Assembly: GCA_001275005.1 (NCBI GenBank)
Contig: JWZX01003393.1
Location: 1-58,270, forward strand
Source of the DNA: Chrysochromulina tobinii
Taxonomy: Eukaryota > Haptophyta > Prymnesiales > Chrysochromulinaceae
Direction of reading: 5' to 3'
DNA: 58,270 bases
Translations under genes and position numbers: made by a program
The notes under the pieces: model-generated
Databases searched by the model: none
Told to the model about the DNA's origin: nothing
What the model saw: the letters and a program-made list of their open reading frames with translations, nothing else
Shown: positions 48,059-57,293 of the stretch, in pieces
Numbering within the stretch: the stretch's first letter is position 1
How the letters are laid out: every line of letters starts with the position of its first letter

Positions 48059-49033
48059 TTAGGCGGCCTTGCAGTTGTCGCCGCCCTCATGGCAGTGGAC
48101 CTGGTTCGCCTTCTCTGCGGACGTGAAGTCCTTGGGAACAGCCCACGAGCACTGCTCCTCGATCTTGAGGGCGCCGAAGGCGACGCGGACGTAGCCCATC
48201 TCGCCCCAATACTCGCCCCACGAGTTGCGCACGATCCAGTAGGGGACGCCGGCTTCGTTGCCCCAGCCCACCACCGAGATGACGTGGTCCACGCCCTCGC
48301 CGGACGCGTCGGCAATCCCCTTTTCGTAATTGAGGAGCGGGCCCGCGTCGATGCCGCAGGAGATGGGGCCGCGCGCGATGATCTCCTTCATCATGGCGTC
48401 CTTGCCGCTGATCGAGCCGTAGTCGGAGATGGTGGCGTTCGGGTACGACGAGAGGCCAGTGCAGGTGCCACCCTCTTGGGAGAAGCTGCCGCAGGTGCGG
48501 GCGATGTTGATAGCCTTGCAGGTGGTGTCGACGTGCTTGCAGAAGCCCTCGGACGAGTCGCTCGTGCAGGCAATGTACGGGTTGGAGGTCTCGTACGCAA
48601 CGCCGGCGCCGGTCTTGGAGATCTCCATCATCCACTGGTACGGACCATCGATGCTGCCGCCCGAGCAGGAGCCAACATTGCCGCAGTTGAGCAGGTGCTG
48701 CACGGCCAAGTTGACATCGATGCCCTCAGCGCCGCGCGCGATCTTGATGCGGTCGCCGAGCGCCGAAATGGCGCCATGCGCCCAGCAGGAACCGCAGTAC
48801 TGCGGGATGTGCTGGTTGCGAGACATGGTGCAGTAGTTCACGCCGGCATTGTTGCACCAGGTGAAGTTGCTGGGCATGACGGCGCTCGACAGCAGCTTGT
48901 CGTGTGAGTCGCTGAAGTTGCCGCGGATCTTGATGCCCATGTTCCTCTGCACGTCATGGCTCAGAATCTCGCTGCGACGCCCCGGCGCCGGGGCGTACGC
49001 GCTCGACGCAGCGATCAGGGTGATTGCGAGCAT
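48059..49033 (-). CDS. cathepsin Z/X-like papain-family cysteine protease
   Basis: Single exon, 324 aa from ATG 49033. MLAITLIAASSAYA is a signal peptide, followed by a short propeptide. The catalytic Cys lies in NQHIPQYCGSCWAHG, where the HIP insertion before the Cys marks cathepsin Z/X. The His is in VDHVISVVGWG and the Asn in WIVRNSWGE. CNxGSCxGG disulfide patterns and GPISCGIDAGP are also typical. Cathepsin Z acts as a carboxypeptidase in lysosomes or outside the cell. Length is close to human CTSZ (303 aa). An upstream open extension to 49189 has no signal-like features and is not used. Confidence 0.95.
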   Translation of the reverse strand: MLAITLIAASSAYAPAPGRRSEILSHDVQRNMGIKIRGNFSDSHDKLLSSAVMPSNFTWCNNAGVNYCTMSRNQHIPQYCGSCWAHGAISALGDRIKIARGAEGIDVNLAVQHLLNCGNVGSCSGGSIDGPYQWMMEISKTGAGVAYETSNPYIACTSDSSEGFCKHVDTTCKAINIARTCGSFSQEGGTCTGLSSYPNATISDYGSISGKDAMMKEIIARGPISCGIDAGPLLNYEKGIADASGEGVDHVISVVGWGNEAGVPYWIVRNSWGEYWGEMGYVRVAFGALKIEEQCSWAVPKDFTSAEKANQVHCHEGGDNCKAA

Positions 49034-49246
49034 GTGGGACGGCGCAGTTGACGGGCTGCTGCTGCTGTGAAACACACAACGCGCACGGGCCCGCCGACGC
49101 CCGCGGCGGCGCTTTTTTTCGAGGTCGCCCACACCTTTGCTGCTTTGCATGCCTTTGAAGCGGCCGTGGCTACTGCACGCCCGGAGCACACCCGTTGAAG
49201 TGGTGCGCGGTTGACTAAGCGCGCGGTGGTCACGGTGGCTTTAACC

Positions 49247-49305
49247 AAGGGGGTACAGGGGACGGATTAGCAACCATTCCTCATACCCTGATTTCAAACT
49301 GAGTG
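49247..49305 (+). repeat. dispersed ~60-bp element, copy 1
   Basis: Shares an exact 18-mer (CTGATTTCAAACTGAGTG, 49288-49305) and an AAGGGGGTA...AGGGGA lead with 57017-57082. Not otherwise recognised. Confidence 0.5.
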
Positions 49306-49353
49306 TGGGGCGTGGGCCTGGGGGGGCGACGGTCGTTAATCGTTCACGTCGCC

Positions 49354-51350
49354 TCAGTGGAGCCGTGCGGTAGGATCTAATCGACCACCTGGCATGGGAT
49401 CTAATCGACCGACGGCATCCTCTACCACCTGCATCGCGCCCAGGCATGCCTCGTCCTTCCACGGCAGTGTTACGATCTGTATGCCGATTGGAAGCCCTTG
49501 GCTCCCACGCATTGCCACATGCGCCGCGCGGCTGAGCGAGTCGTGCAGCTTCCCGCCGTCGTAGAACTGCTCGTCCGCGCGTACAAAGGTCACGGGCAGA
49601 GTGCCAGCTGGTACGTTGAAGAGGTTCCACACGAACGTGTACGAGCATGCCTGGTTGAGCAGCACGCTCATGCCGTGCGGAAAGGCAGGCAAGCCGAGGC
49701 CAGGGCACAGGAGGGCATCGAGCCCAGCGGCGGCGAAGCGCTCGAGGAAGCTGTCGCGCAGCTCGCTCACCCGCGTGATCACCTGCATGCAATGAGGGAA
49801 GCAATCAGAGGCGATCAGAGGCCATCGTAGGCAGTCACCCGCGTGATCACCTGCCAGTACTCGTGAGCCGTCTTGGCTGCGCCCGAGAGCACGAGATCAG
49901 CCTTTCGAGGCTCGCCGAGCCCGTGGCGCATCACGGCGCTGAGCATCGGCCGGATCCAATTTGGAACGCAGGCCACCTGGCACAGGAAAGCATAGTTTGG
50001 GTGGAGTTTCTCGCCGTCGATGCCGTCGAGGAAGCCTCGGAAGTTGCCGTCGGCAGAGAGTAGCGCGACGTACAGCTTCGCCGCCTCGGCCATCTCGAGC
50101 GGTGTGAACTCGACAACCTCGTGCCCCGCGGCGCGCAGCGCCTCCGCCGTCCCGCGCACGGCACGCTTGCATGCCTCCGCGGGCTCGAACCAATGATCAG
50201 TGACAAAGTACCCGAAGCGCAGCGGCTTCGACCCCTCTGAGCCTCTTCGTGAAGGGCTGGTGGGACCTTTGGCTGTGGGACCTTTGGCTCGATGGGCGAC
50301 CGATGCGCGGTCCCAGGGCATGCGAGGGATCGTTGTGTCCGCTGCGTACATTGCGGGCTGGCAGAACGCATGCATCACGAGCTCGAGATCGGCGACGCAT
50401 CGGGCTATCGGCCCTGGCGCAGAGCGCACCTCGCGCTGGCCTGATCGATTGCCGCGGCGGGGCACGGTGATCCCCTTGTACGAGAGACGATCCACAGTCG
50501 GCTTGAACGCGCACAGCCCCGTCATGAACGCGGGGATGCGCACCGAGCCGCCGACGTCGGTGCCGAGGCCGAGAGGAGAGCCTCGCGCCGCGATGAGCGC
50601 GCACTCGCCACCAGTCGAGCCGCCCGGGCTGCGCCCAAGATCGTATGGGTTGCACGTCGTCCCATAGATGGCGTTGAACGTCTCGGGCAGCATGAGCAGC
50701 TGTGGCACATTGGTGCGTGCAAAGGGGATGGCGCCCGCCTGCTTGGCGAGGGTCACCAGCAAGGCAGTCTCCTCCGAAGGAGCCTCAGCCAGGCGGCAGC
50801 ACGCGCCGCAGGTGCTCTGGAAGCCCGCCATGCGAATCTGCTCCTTGACGGAGAAGGGAAGCCCATGCAGCGGCCCCCGGAGCTTGCCCTCGGCGCGCTC
50901 GAGGTCGCACGCTTTGGCCTCGGCGAGGGCCTCCTCGTAGGCCTGCTCGGTGACAGCCCTCAGCGTCTCGTCGACTTCGATGGCACGGGCGATGAAGCAT
51001 CTCATCACATACTCGGCAGAGAGCCGCCCGATGCTCATCGCTCCAAGGAGCTCCGTTGCCGTCATGTTGAGGAGCTCAATTGGTTCGATGAATTGGTTTG
51101 CGAGCTCCGAACCAAATGGCTGCCTCAATTTCGTTCGGACGCGGTGTGCCGCAGTCCACTTGAGGCAACCGTCCCACGCCAGTCCCGCATCCCGAGCACG
51201 AGTAAGGCGAGATTCGAGCTCACGCCGTTTGATCTCGACCAGCTGCCGGTACCTCCTGTGGACGGCATGCGCCGCAAGGCGACGCCAGACGAGCACGATG
51301 CAGCCGAAACCAGCAAACCCAGCGGTGGCGAGCGCGACACACCTCCGCAT
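49354..51350 (-). CDS. fatty-acid amide hydrolase-like amidase (FAAH1 type)
   Basis: Two exons (51350-49851 and 49782-49354), 642 aa. An N-terminal membrane helix (CVALATAGFAGFGCIVLVW) precedes the amidase-signature domain. The catalytic Lys is in LPFSVKEQI, the bridging Ser in SPGGSTGGECA and the nucleophile Ser in GLGTDVGGSVRIP, followed by CAFKPT. FAAH hydrolyses N-acylethanolamines and other fatty amides at membranes; the single N-terminal anchor and length fit FAAH1 (579 aa in human). The 68-nt intron is flanked by a 20-nt exact duplication, and splicing gives HEYWQVITRVSELRDSF. Head-to-head with the 2OG/TPR gene. Confidence 0.9.
49783..49850 (-). repeat. FAAH intron with 20-nt exact exon duplication
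   Basis: GCAGGTGATCACGCGGGTGA spans the donor and again the acceptor. The 68-nt interior contains TGATCGCCTCTGATTGCTTC-type words and ends CATTGCATGCAG. Confidence 0.9.
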
Positions 51351-51565
51351 CGCGCGGACCGTGCCCGGCTTCCCCTCCGCCACCCCTGCGTGGTGCCCAC
51401 CATGCTGAGCGGTGTGAATGTGTCTGTGACCTCTGTGTGATTTCACTCGTGTGCAGGTGAAAAAGTCATTTACGCGCTGCATCTCTCACATTCAAACGAC
51501 CCGCCCGTTACGCTTCACTTGAGAGGAGCGAGGGGGTCGCGATCGGGAACCGAGCCGGGACCAAG
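51351..51565. promoter_or_regulatory. 215-bp divergent promoter spacer
   Basis: Shared 5' flank of FAAH (-) and the 2OG/TPR gene (+). No specific motif recognised. Confidence 0.35.
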
Positions 51566-52903
51566 ATGTTCTCGTCCCCGTGGAGCATGGCCAAAGGCAT
51601 GCAGGCGAATGCGGCCGCTCACGCTGCCGAGCTTTTAGCGAGCGCTGACATCGGCTTCCGGCGTGCTGACGCCGCGGTGCCGGTCGTCTCGTACACCACG
51701 CACTCTGTTGGCCGCAACGCTCTGGGCATGGGCAGTGCATGCCCATTCGAGACGGACGAGCTGGTCGTTGCTGCAGCTGCGCCAGTGTTCACCCAAGCCG
51801 AGTGCTGCGCCGTGGTCGACGAGGCGCGGTCGCTCATTGCCGAAGGCGCTCGGAGCCGCTTCACGATGACTGACACGAACAGGGACGTCGCGGTCGAGGA
51901 CATGCCGAAGACCCTCGCCTGGCTCAACAACGGAGCATTTGCGCGGTTGACGTCCCTCGCAGCAGCCTGCTACCCTGGAGTGGTGGACGATGCCACCGAT
52001 CTCTGGGTGTACCGCGCCTTGGTGATCAACTACGACCACAGCGCTCAGCTCACGCACCAACCCATCCATCGCGACCACTCGCTGATCTCGTGTGTGGTGC
52101 CACTGAGCGAGCGGCGCGAGTACTCGGGCGGCGGCACGTTCATCGAGCCACTCGGTCGCGCCATCGCGCTCGAGCAAGGGTGTGCGCTCCTCCACCCGTC
52201 AGCCGTGCGGCACGCGGGCCACCGCATCACAGCGGGGGAGAGGTGGGTACTCGTGCTCTTCCTGAATACGGTGAGCATGAAGCCCGCGGAGCACGGGCGA
52301 CGCTTCCGGCTACGCGCGCATGAGAGCTTTGCTCGCGAGCAGCTGGCCGAGGATGATGGCATCGATCGGACGTACCTTGGGGCGGCGGAGGCGGCGGCGG
52401 AGGAGGCTCTGGCGCTCACGGACGACGACGACGATGACGACGACGGCTACGGCGATGATGATGAGCTTCGCAATCTGGAGCTCGCGCGTGAGGTGACGGA
52501 GGAGAGCGACCACGAGATCTGGTACGATCTCGGTACGCGAGCTCACGAGCTCGGCGTGCCCGAGGAGGCGCTGTGGAATTACGAGCGCGCGGAGGCGCTC
52601 AACCCACGAGATTCCCTACTGCTCACCAATATGGGTGTCGCCCTCGCGGAGCTGGGGCAGCCGCGAAGGGCGTTCGTCGCCTATCGACGCGCGCTCGCCA
52701 TCGACCCATACAATGTGAACGCTCGTCTCAGCGCTGGCGAGCTGCTGCTCAAGGCGCGGCGGCTGCGAGGTCTCGAGGTGCTGCTCGCCGAGGCGCCTGT
52801 GGAGTCTCTCGCTGCCGATGTAGGGCTGCAACGGCTGAGAGCGAAGCTAGCCCCAGGAGACCCGCATTGCATCGCCTCAAACGAGATGCGCATTAGAGAT
52901 TAG
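51566..52903 (+). CDS. 2-oxoglutarate/Fe(II) oxygenase (prolyl-hydroxylase-like) with C-terminal TPRs
   Basis: Single exon, 445 aa. The double-stranded beta-helix domain (residues ~80-235) has the iron ligands HxD in QPIHRDHSL and the distal His in AVRHAGHRI, with the 2OG-binding Arg in TAGERWVLVLFLN, and a GGGTFIEP turn. A poly-Asp segment follows, then two to three TPR-like helices (EIWYDLGTRAHELGVPEEAL, ALNPRDSLLLTNMGVALAEL, RALAIDPYNVNARLSAGELL). Prolyl-4-hydroxylase-like dioxygenases use O2, Fe(II) and 2-oxoglutarate; the TPRs probably bind a partner. No signal peptide, so cytosolic or nuclear. Substrate unknown. Confidence 0.85.
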   Translation: MFSSPWSMAKGMQANAAAHAAELLASADIGFRRADAAVPVVSYTTHSVGRNALGMGSACPFETDELVVAAAAPVFTQAECCAVVDEARSLIAEGARSRFTMTDTNRDVAVEDMPKTLAWLNNGAFARLTSLAAACYPGVVDDATDLWVYRALVINYDHSAQLTHQPIHRDHSLISCVVPLSERREYSGGGTFIEPLGRAIALEQGCALLHPSAVRHAGHRITAGERWVLVLFLNTVSMKPAEHGRRFRLRAHESFAREQLAEDDGIDRTYLGAAEAAAEEALALTDDDDDDDDGYGDDDELRNLELAREVTEESDHEIWYDLGTRAHELGVPEEALWNYERAEALNPRDSLLLTNMGVALAELGQPRRAFVAYRRALAIDPYNVNARLSAGELLLKARRLRGLEVLLAEAPVESLAADVGLQRLRAKLAPGDPHCIASNEMRIRD

Positions 52904-53182
52904 TGCGGGTACGTATTCATTGAATGGAGGGATTTTTGTGGGGTTCCTATGGGCCTCAGATCTCGCGCGTTAGGATACCGATCGGATCCTAAGCCCCGCC
53001 GAAATCGTCGATCCGGCAGCGATCCGGTCCGGTGGCCAGGTCCATGCCGCCCGCGCGCCTCGGTGTCGGGGCTGCCCTTGCTTCGCCCGCGCGCCCGGGA
53101 ACGAGGCCAAGGCGTGACTTATGACGCGAAGATCAACTACGAATCAATAACGCGCGGCGCTTACTGCCGACAACGGACAAGC
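52904..53182. other. intergenic region between converging genes
   Basis: No gene seen; nothing structural noticed. Confidence 0.4.
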
Positions 53183-55278
53183 TCACGTCAAATCGCGCAT
53201 GGGGTTGCTGCCCCGCGCCGCTAGGTGCTGCACCTGGATCTTAGAATCACTATGTCGGTTTGACCCGCCCAGTGCGTGGCCAGCTGATTGTCGTTGACGG
53301 TCACGGTCCATCCTGACTTTCCTCTTCACGAGACCCTCCTCTGTGCTGTACTCGATGCCGCGGCCCTTGAGAGAAACCGGCAAGCCCGCATACCAAGACT
53401 CGTTGAAGAACAACTCGTCGTTGGAGCGATCAGCGACGCTCATCTGTGCCTCGGGTGTGTCGCGAGCCCAAGGGGCGATCGGAAGACGCCCACCGCACCA
53501 CCCAGTGCTGCTCGCTTGCAACACCTTCACCTGCTTCCGATTGATGTACCAATCAGTGGCAATCAGTGGCAATCAGTGGTAATGAGTGGCAATCAATAGC
53601 ACTCACCTGCTTCCGATTGATGTACCAAAGCTTTGCGATGGAGTCCATGAGCGGCGACGCATTGTAGCGCTGTGCGGTGAGCGCCTCGTGCGCTCCCTCA
53701 CGAGCGTCCGTCGTCGCCTCCAGAGCCGACCCGCACGCTTCGGCCGTCCATCGGTGGAAAGCCGAGGCATTGAGCTCATAGCGCACGACCTGGGAATCTT
53801 CCGCGTCGCGCAGTCTCGAGTCGAGTGGAACGTCCTGATGCACCCATACGAAGAGTTTGTCACCCATAAGTCGCAGACCATTCGATACTGGGAGAGACGC
53901 TATCCGAACCCCCGAATGCCTTCTTACTTGGCAATGGAAGAGCGGGAAGGGTTGTGACCAGCTTCGGCCGTCGGCGGAGCACGAGATCATCAGCGAGGCG
54001 TTTGCCAAGGAGGACAAGTCGTCCACAGAGGCGAAGTCCCCTGCACCCGGACCCGAGCCCGACCGGGGAAAGCGACGCTGCGCACTTGTGCAGTGCACCC
54101 CCGACCAAGAGCTGAGCCTGGGCCCCTCAGCCACAGAGGAGCCTGAGTGGCAGCCAAGGATGGCAGGGTAAAACGCGAGCAGGCGGTCGGTGCGCAACGG
54201 GTGGTGTTGCACGGCAAAGGTGTATATATTGGCAGCGCATGCGTCCGTGCTCTTCAGGCGAATCGACCGCATCGCCGTCCATTCCTGAAGATCAACTGAT
54301 GACGTCACCTGCACGAAGCGGCGGCCGAGCGTAGGGTTTGCTCGAACGTAATGGAGGAAACGTCCGCGAAAGTAGATCAACGAGAAGCGCCCATCGTATT
54401 CGCACACGCCATGGCGAATGAATGGTGACATGCCGTTCGCGTTGACCCTGCCATCGATGCAGCCTTGATGCCGTCCGTCAAAGATCCTCCTGGGAGAGGA
54501 CCAGGCCATGAGGTCCACACTGCTACGATCGCGAGCCGCTGCACTCAGAGCGGCGCTGTCCGCACTCACATGGTAGACACCGTCTTCCATTGAATTCTTC
54601 TCGTCGCCCATGTGCCGACCTCCAATCACATGCAGCCTGCCATCGTACATGAGCAACGCGGCGTTGTGAGTCATAAGGTAGCGGCGTTGCTTCGCTTCGT
54701 AAAGGCGTTCCAGGAGCGTTTGGTTCTCGTCACGCCGCAGCATCGGACGAGCTGCATCCGCTCCCTCCAACTGCGCAAAGCGCAGCTCTCCGTGGATGAC
54801 GCCATTCTTCCACACAAGCCACGTATCGCCACCGCTCTCCACGATGGTGAAGTAGCGAGCAGGAGTGCGCGAGAAAGATAGTGAAACATGAGAGCGCAGA
54901 TGGCGCATGACATAGCTGACTGCGCTGCAGCTTCGGCCCGTCATCCCATGAAGCAGGGCCGCCCTCTCCCTAGGATGAACAGATTTCGCCACGAATCGCT
55001 GCTTGCAGTCGTATGAGCGTGCTCCCGAACTCCTTGTGCCAGAGCTGTCGGAACATCGTAGCCTTGCCATCAAAATAGAGGCCAGCACACTCCTCACGCT
55101 CTTCGCAAGCACGTTGCGCCGTGCGGCTGTCGATGCACTGCCACAGGCTCCTGTTCGGAAGGAGCTCTGGGCCATGGCATTCCTTTCTGGGCCTGCTGGT
55201 GGTTGCCGCACAACCGGGCGGTTCGTACTTGTGCCAGTGCATCCCCGATGACATCGCCGAGGGCACGAGCTGCGCCAC
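53183..55278 (-). CDS. five-bladed beta-propeller (glycosyl-hydrolase-like) protein, 5' end unresolved
   Basis: The 3' exon is 53530-53183, and the main exon is open from 53607 upstream through at least 54890. The main exon encodes repeated blade-like strands (YFTIVESGGDTWLVWKNGVI, ALLMYDGRLHVIGGRHM, VYHVSADS...WSSPRRIF, VCEYDGRFSLIYFRGRFLHY, VTSSVDLQEW, GDKLFVWVHQDV). These resemble GH32/43/sialidase-type propellers, though I cannot identify catalytic carboxylates. Upstream, another frame (55278-54970) encodes a Cys-containing PAN/apple-like segment (SLWQCIDSRTAQRACEEREE then CAGLYFDG). An unresolved intron or frameshift between 55010 and 54890 probably joins them. The intron at 53606-53531 is flanked by a 26-nt duplication. 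Role: carbohydrate binding or cleavage (inference). Confidence 0.6.
53531..53606 (-). repeat. intron with 26-nt exact exon duplication
   Basis: The 26 nt that end the upstream exon and begin the intron (TTGGTACATCAATCGGAAGC then AGGTGA) recur exactly at the acceptor. Between them is only CTGATTGCCA-type repeat. Either copy supplies AG|GT. Confidence 0.95.
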
Positions 55279-55579
55279 GCGCCCGCCCGCGCGCAGCTCG
55301 ACGCCGTGGGTCGCGCAGCTCGCGCGCGAAGCTCGACGCTCGTGCGCGCCCGGGCGTTCGTCATTGAACTTCCGTGTGAACGAGCGCGCGCGAACACGGA
55401 AATATCAATTGAACCACAGGACCTCGTACATCCAAACAGTCCTAATACACGCAATCGTTAGGGGCCCCGTGGCGTCTCGTGCATGCGAAGTGTTGCACGA
55501 GCGGACGTGTTTCACAGCAGCACGAGCAGCGGAGGTGTCATCACGCTCAAAAGTTGGACTCGCACGCACAAAGTTATTG
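55279..55579. promoter_or_regulatory. ~300-bp divergent spacer
   Basis: Lies between the propeller gene (-) and TMEM222 (+). The frame of TMEM222 is open through it, but no ATG precedes 55580 close by with a plausible N-terminus. Confidence 0.3.
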
Positions 55580-56680
55580 ATGGCTGACGAGCTCTTCCAA
55601 CCGGAGAGCCCACCATCCGCGCGACCCGACAGCCCGCCACCAGCTCCATTTGCGCTGCTCGGCCTCGATCGTCAAAGCGGCATGAGGCGGTCACCATCCG
55701 GACGCCGCCTCTCGAGAGCGCCGCTGGGAGAGGGCCACTTGTTGCCGCCTCGCGTGACATTCGGTGCGCTCGAGTGGTACGAGCGCCTGCATCGCATGGT
55801 CGGAGAAGCGCTCTCTGACCACGGCTCCGTGCATCATCACGAGGACGACGAACCGCCCACGCCCTTTTTGGGGCTTGACATCCTCATCGACGTCGGTGCC
55901 TCATTGTGGCAAGGGTGGCTGGCCGCAACCAAGGAGGTCGCGGCCGCGGCAGCCGACGCGGCCGAGGACCCGAGCATGCGCATCGACCACGCGGCGCACA
56001 GGTACCCGTGCTGCCTCGTGTGGACGCCCATCCATCCACTCACTTGGGTCGCACCGTATGTGGGCCACGTCGGGCTAGGCGACCGCGACGGCATCATCCA
56101 CGATTTTGCGGGGCGGCACGTCGGGCGAGACGCGATGGCCTTTGGCTGGCCCGCGCGCTACCTGCAGCTCGACCCTGCGCGAGCCTCGCGCAGCGCAGGA
56201 GCCCCACTCGACTGGGCAGCCGAGGTGAGCCACGCAGCTGATGCGTTCGAGAAGGTTGAGTATGGCTTGCTGACGTGGAACTGCCACTCATTCCTCGCGG
56301 GCTTCCTCAATGCGATCGAGCACACGCCCGAGGGCCAGCCGGGCTCGTTTGGGCTGTTGCGCACTTGGACCGTGGCGGGCGTCGGGCTGCGCCTCTTCCT
56401 GCACGCGCACTACGTTCACGGGCGGCGGGCGGGATGGATGCAACAGTGGGGAGGCACGGCTGTCGTGACCTGGTGCGTGCTTTGGCTCGGGGTGTGGCAC
56501 GGTGTCTGGGACCTTGCCAAGCTGTGGCTGCTCCTGCTGGTGTCGGTCAACGGCTTCTTCGTCGCGTGGTTTGGCGCCCTGGCCTTTCTGCGACTGGACT
56601 CGCAGCGGGGCTTCGTGCACGAGGACGCTGATCGGCGCGACTCGGACTCCGACGACGACATGCTGCGAACAGGCCTGTAG
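55580..56680 (+). CDS. TMEM222: TMEM222 (DUF778) family membrane protein
   Basis: Single exon, 366 aa from ATG 55580. The family core is clear: CCLVWTPIHPLTWVAPYVGH, VGLGDRDGIIHDFAG, AMAFGWPARYLQLDP and the WNCHSFLAGFLNAI segment (CDNCHSHVA in animals). Two C-terminal TM helices follow (AVVTWCVLWLGVWHGVWDL and LWLLLLVSVNGFFVAWFGAL), then an acidic tail. Human TMEM222 is 208 aa; this protein has an extra ~140-residue Pro/Ser- and Asp-rich N-terminus. WTP...GHxG and NCHS resemble a papain-like/PPPDE fold, so a peptidase-like activity has been considered for related families; function unknown here. Confidence 0.9.
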   Translation: MADELFQPESPPSARPDSPPPAPFALLGLDRQSGMRRSPSGRRLSRAPLGEGHLLPPRVTFGALEWYERLHRMVGEALSDHGSVHHHEDDEPPTPFLGLDILIDVGASLWQGWLAATKEVAAAAADAAEDPSMRIDHAAHRYPCCLVWTPIHPLTWVAPYVGHVGLGDRDGIIHDFAGRHVGRDAMAFGWPARYLQLDPARASRSAGAPLDWAAEVSHAADAFEKVEYGLLTWNCHSFLAGFLNAIEHTPEGQPGSFGLLRTWTVAGVGLRLFLHAHYVHGRRAGWMQQWGGTAVVTWCVLWLGVWHGVWDLAKLWLLLLVSVNGFFVAWFGALAFLRLDSQRGFVHEDADRRDSDSDDDMLRTGL

Positions 56681-56731
56681 AGCCACGCAAGCCTGCAGAG
56701 CCACGCAAGCCTGTAGAGCCACGCAAACCTG
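56674..56731 (+). repeat. 18-bp tandem repeat at the TMEM222 stop
   Basis: Three units of CCTGTAGAGCCACGCAAG; the first contains the TMEM222 stop codon, the second has C for T at position 5. Confidence 0.9.
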
Positions 56732-57293
56732 GGGGCGGAGCAGTGTTCGGTTTGCGTCGACCTGCCGTCTGCACCTAGAGCGGCCGGACGGGACAGGGGC
56801 CGGGCCGTTGGGATGATCATCTCCTCGATCCTCGAATGTTCCTGAATTTACTCAGTATTCCGACGAACAGTACATACGGTAGGACGATGCATCCCGGATC
56901 GATGCAGGCATGCAGCACAATCGGTACACGGTAGATTAAAGCAGTCAATTGAAAGCAGTACATGTATCCGTACCGCAAAAGACGGCGGCGACGTACCCGA
57001 AAGTCTTTTGCCCATGCAAGGGGGTAGGGGAGTACATTGTATCCGCAGTCCTCACAGTCACACTCTGATTTCAAACTGAGTGAACTGCATGCATCCTCAT
57101 CTTCTACACAAAACCTGTCTTTTCGCTATGTCTTTTCATCCCAGTGATGAAATTTGCATCACTGACTTAACCGCTGATTCCAGTGATATTCGCGGCGGAG
57201 CGGACTCGCAGCCGTTGACTCCCAGAGACAGGCCCCGAAGGTGCCCGAGGCGACAGCAAACCAGTACATATTCCCGGCGACCCGGTCAATCAA
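56732..57293. other. intergenic region with dispersed element copy 2
   Basis: Holds the second copy (57017-57082) of the element also at 49247-49305. A minus-strand ORF of 85 aa (56817-57074) is open but has no features of a gene. Confidence 0.4.

Noticed and set aside
56817-57074. 85-aa minus-strand ORF near the right end
   Set aside because: No domain, no conserved pattern, and it overlaps a dispersed repeat; likely chance.
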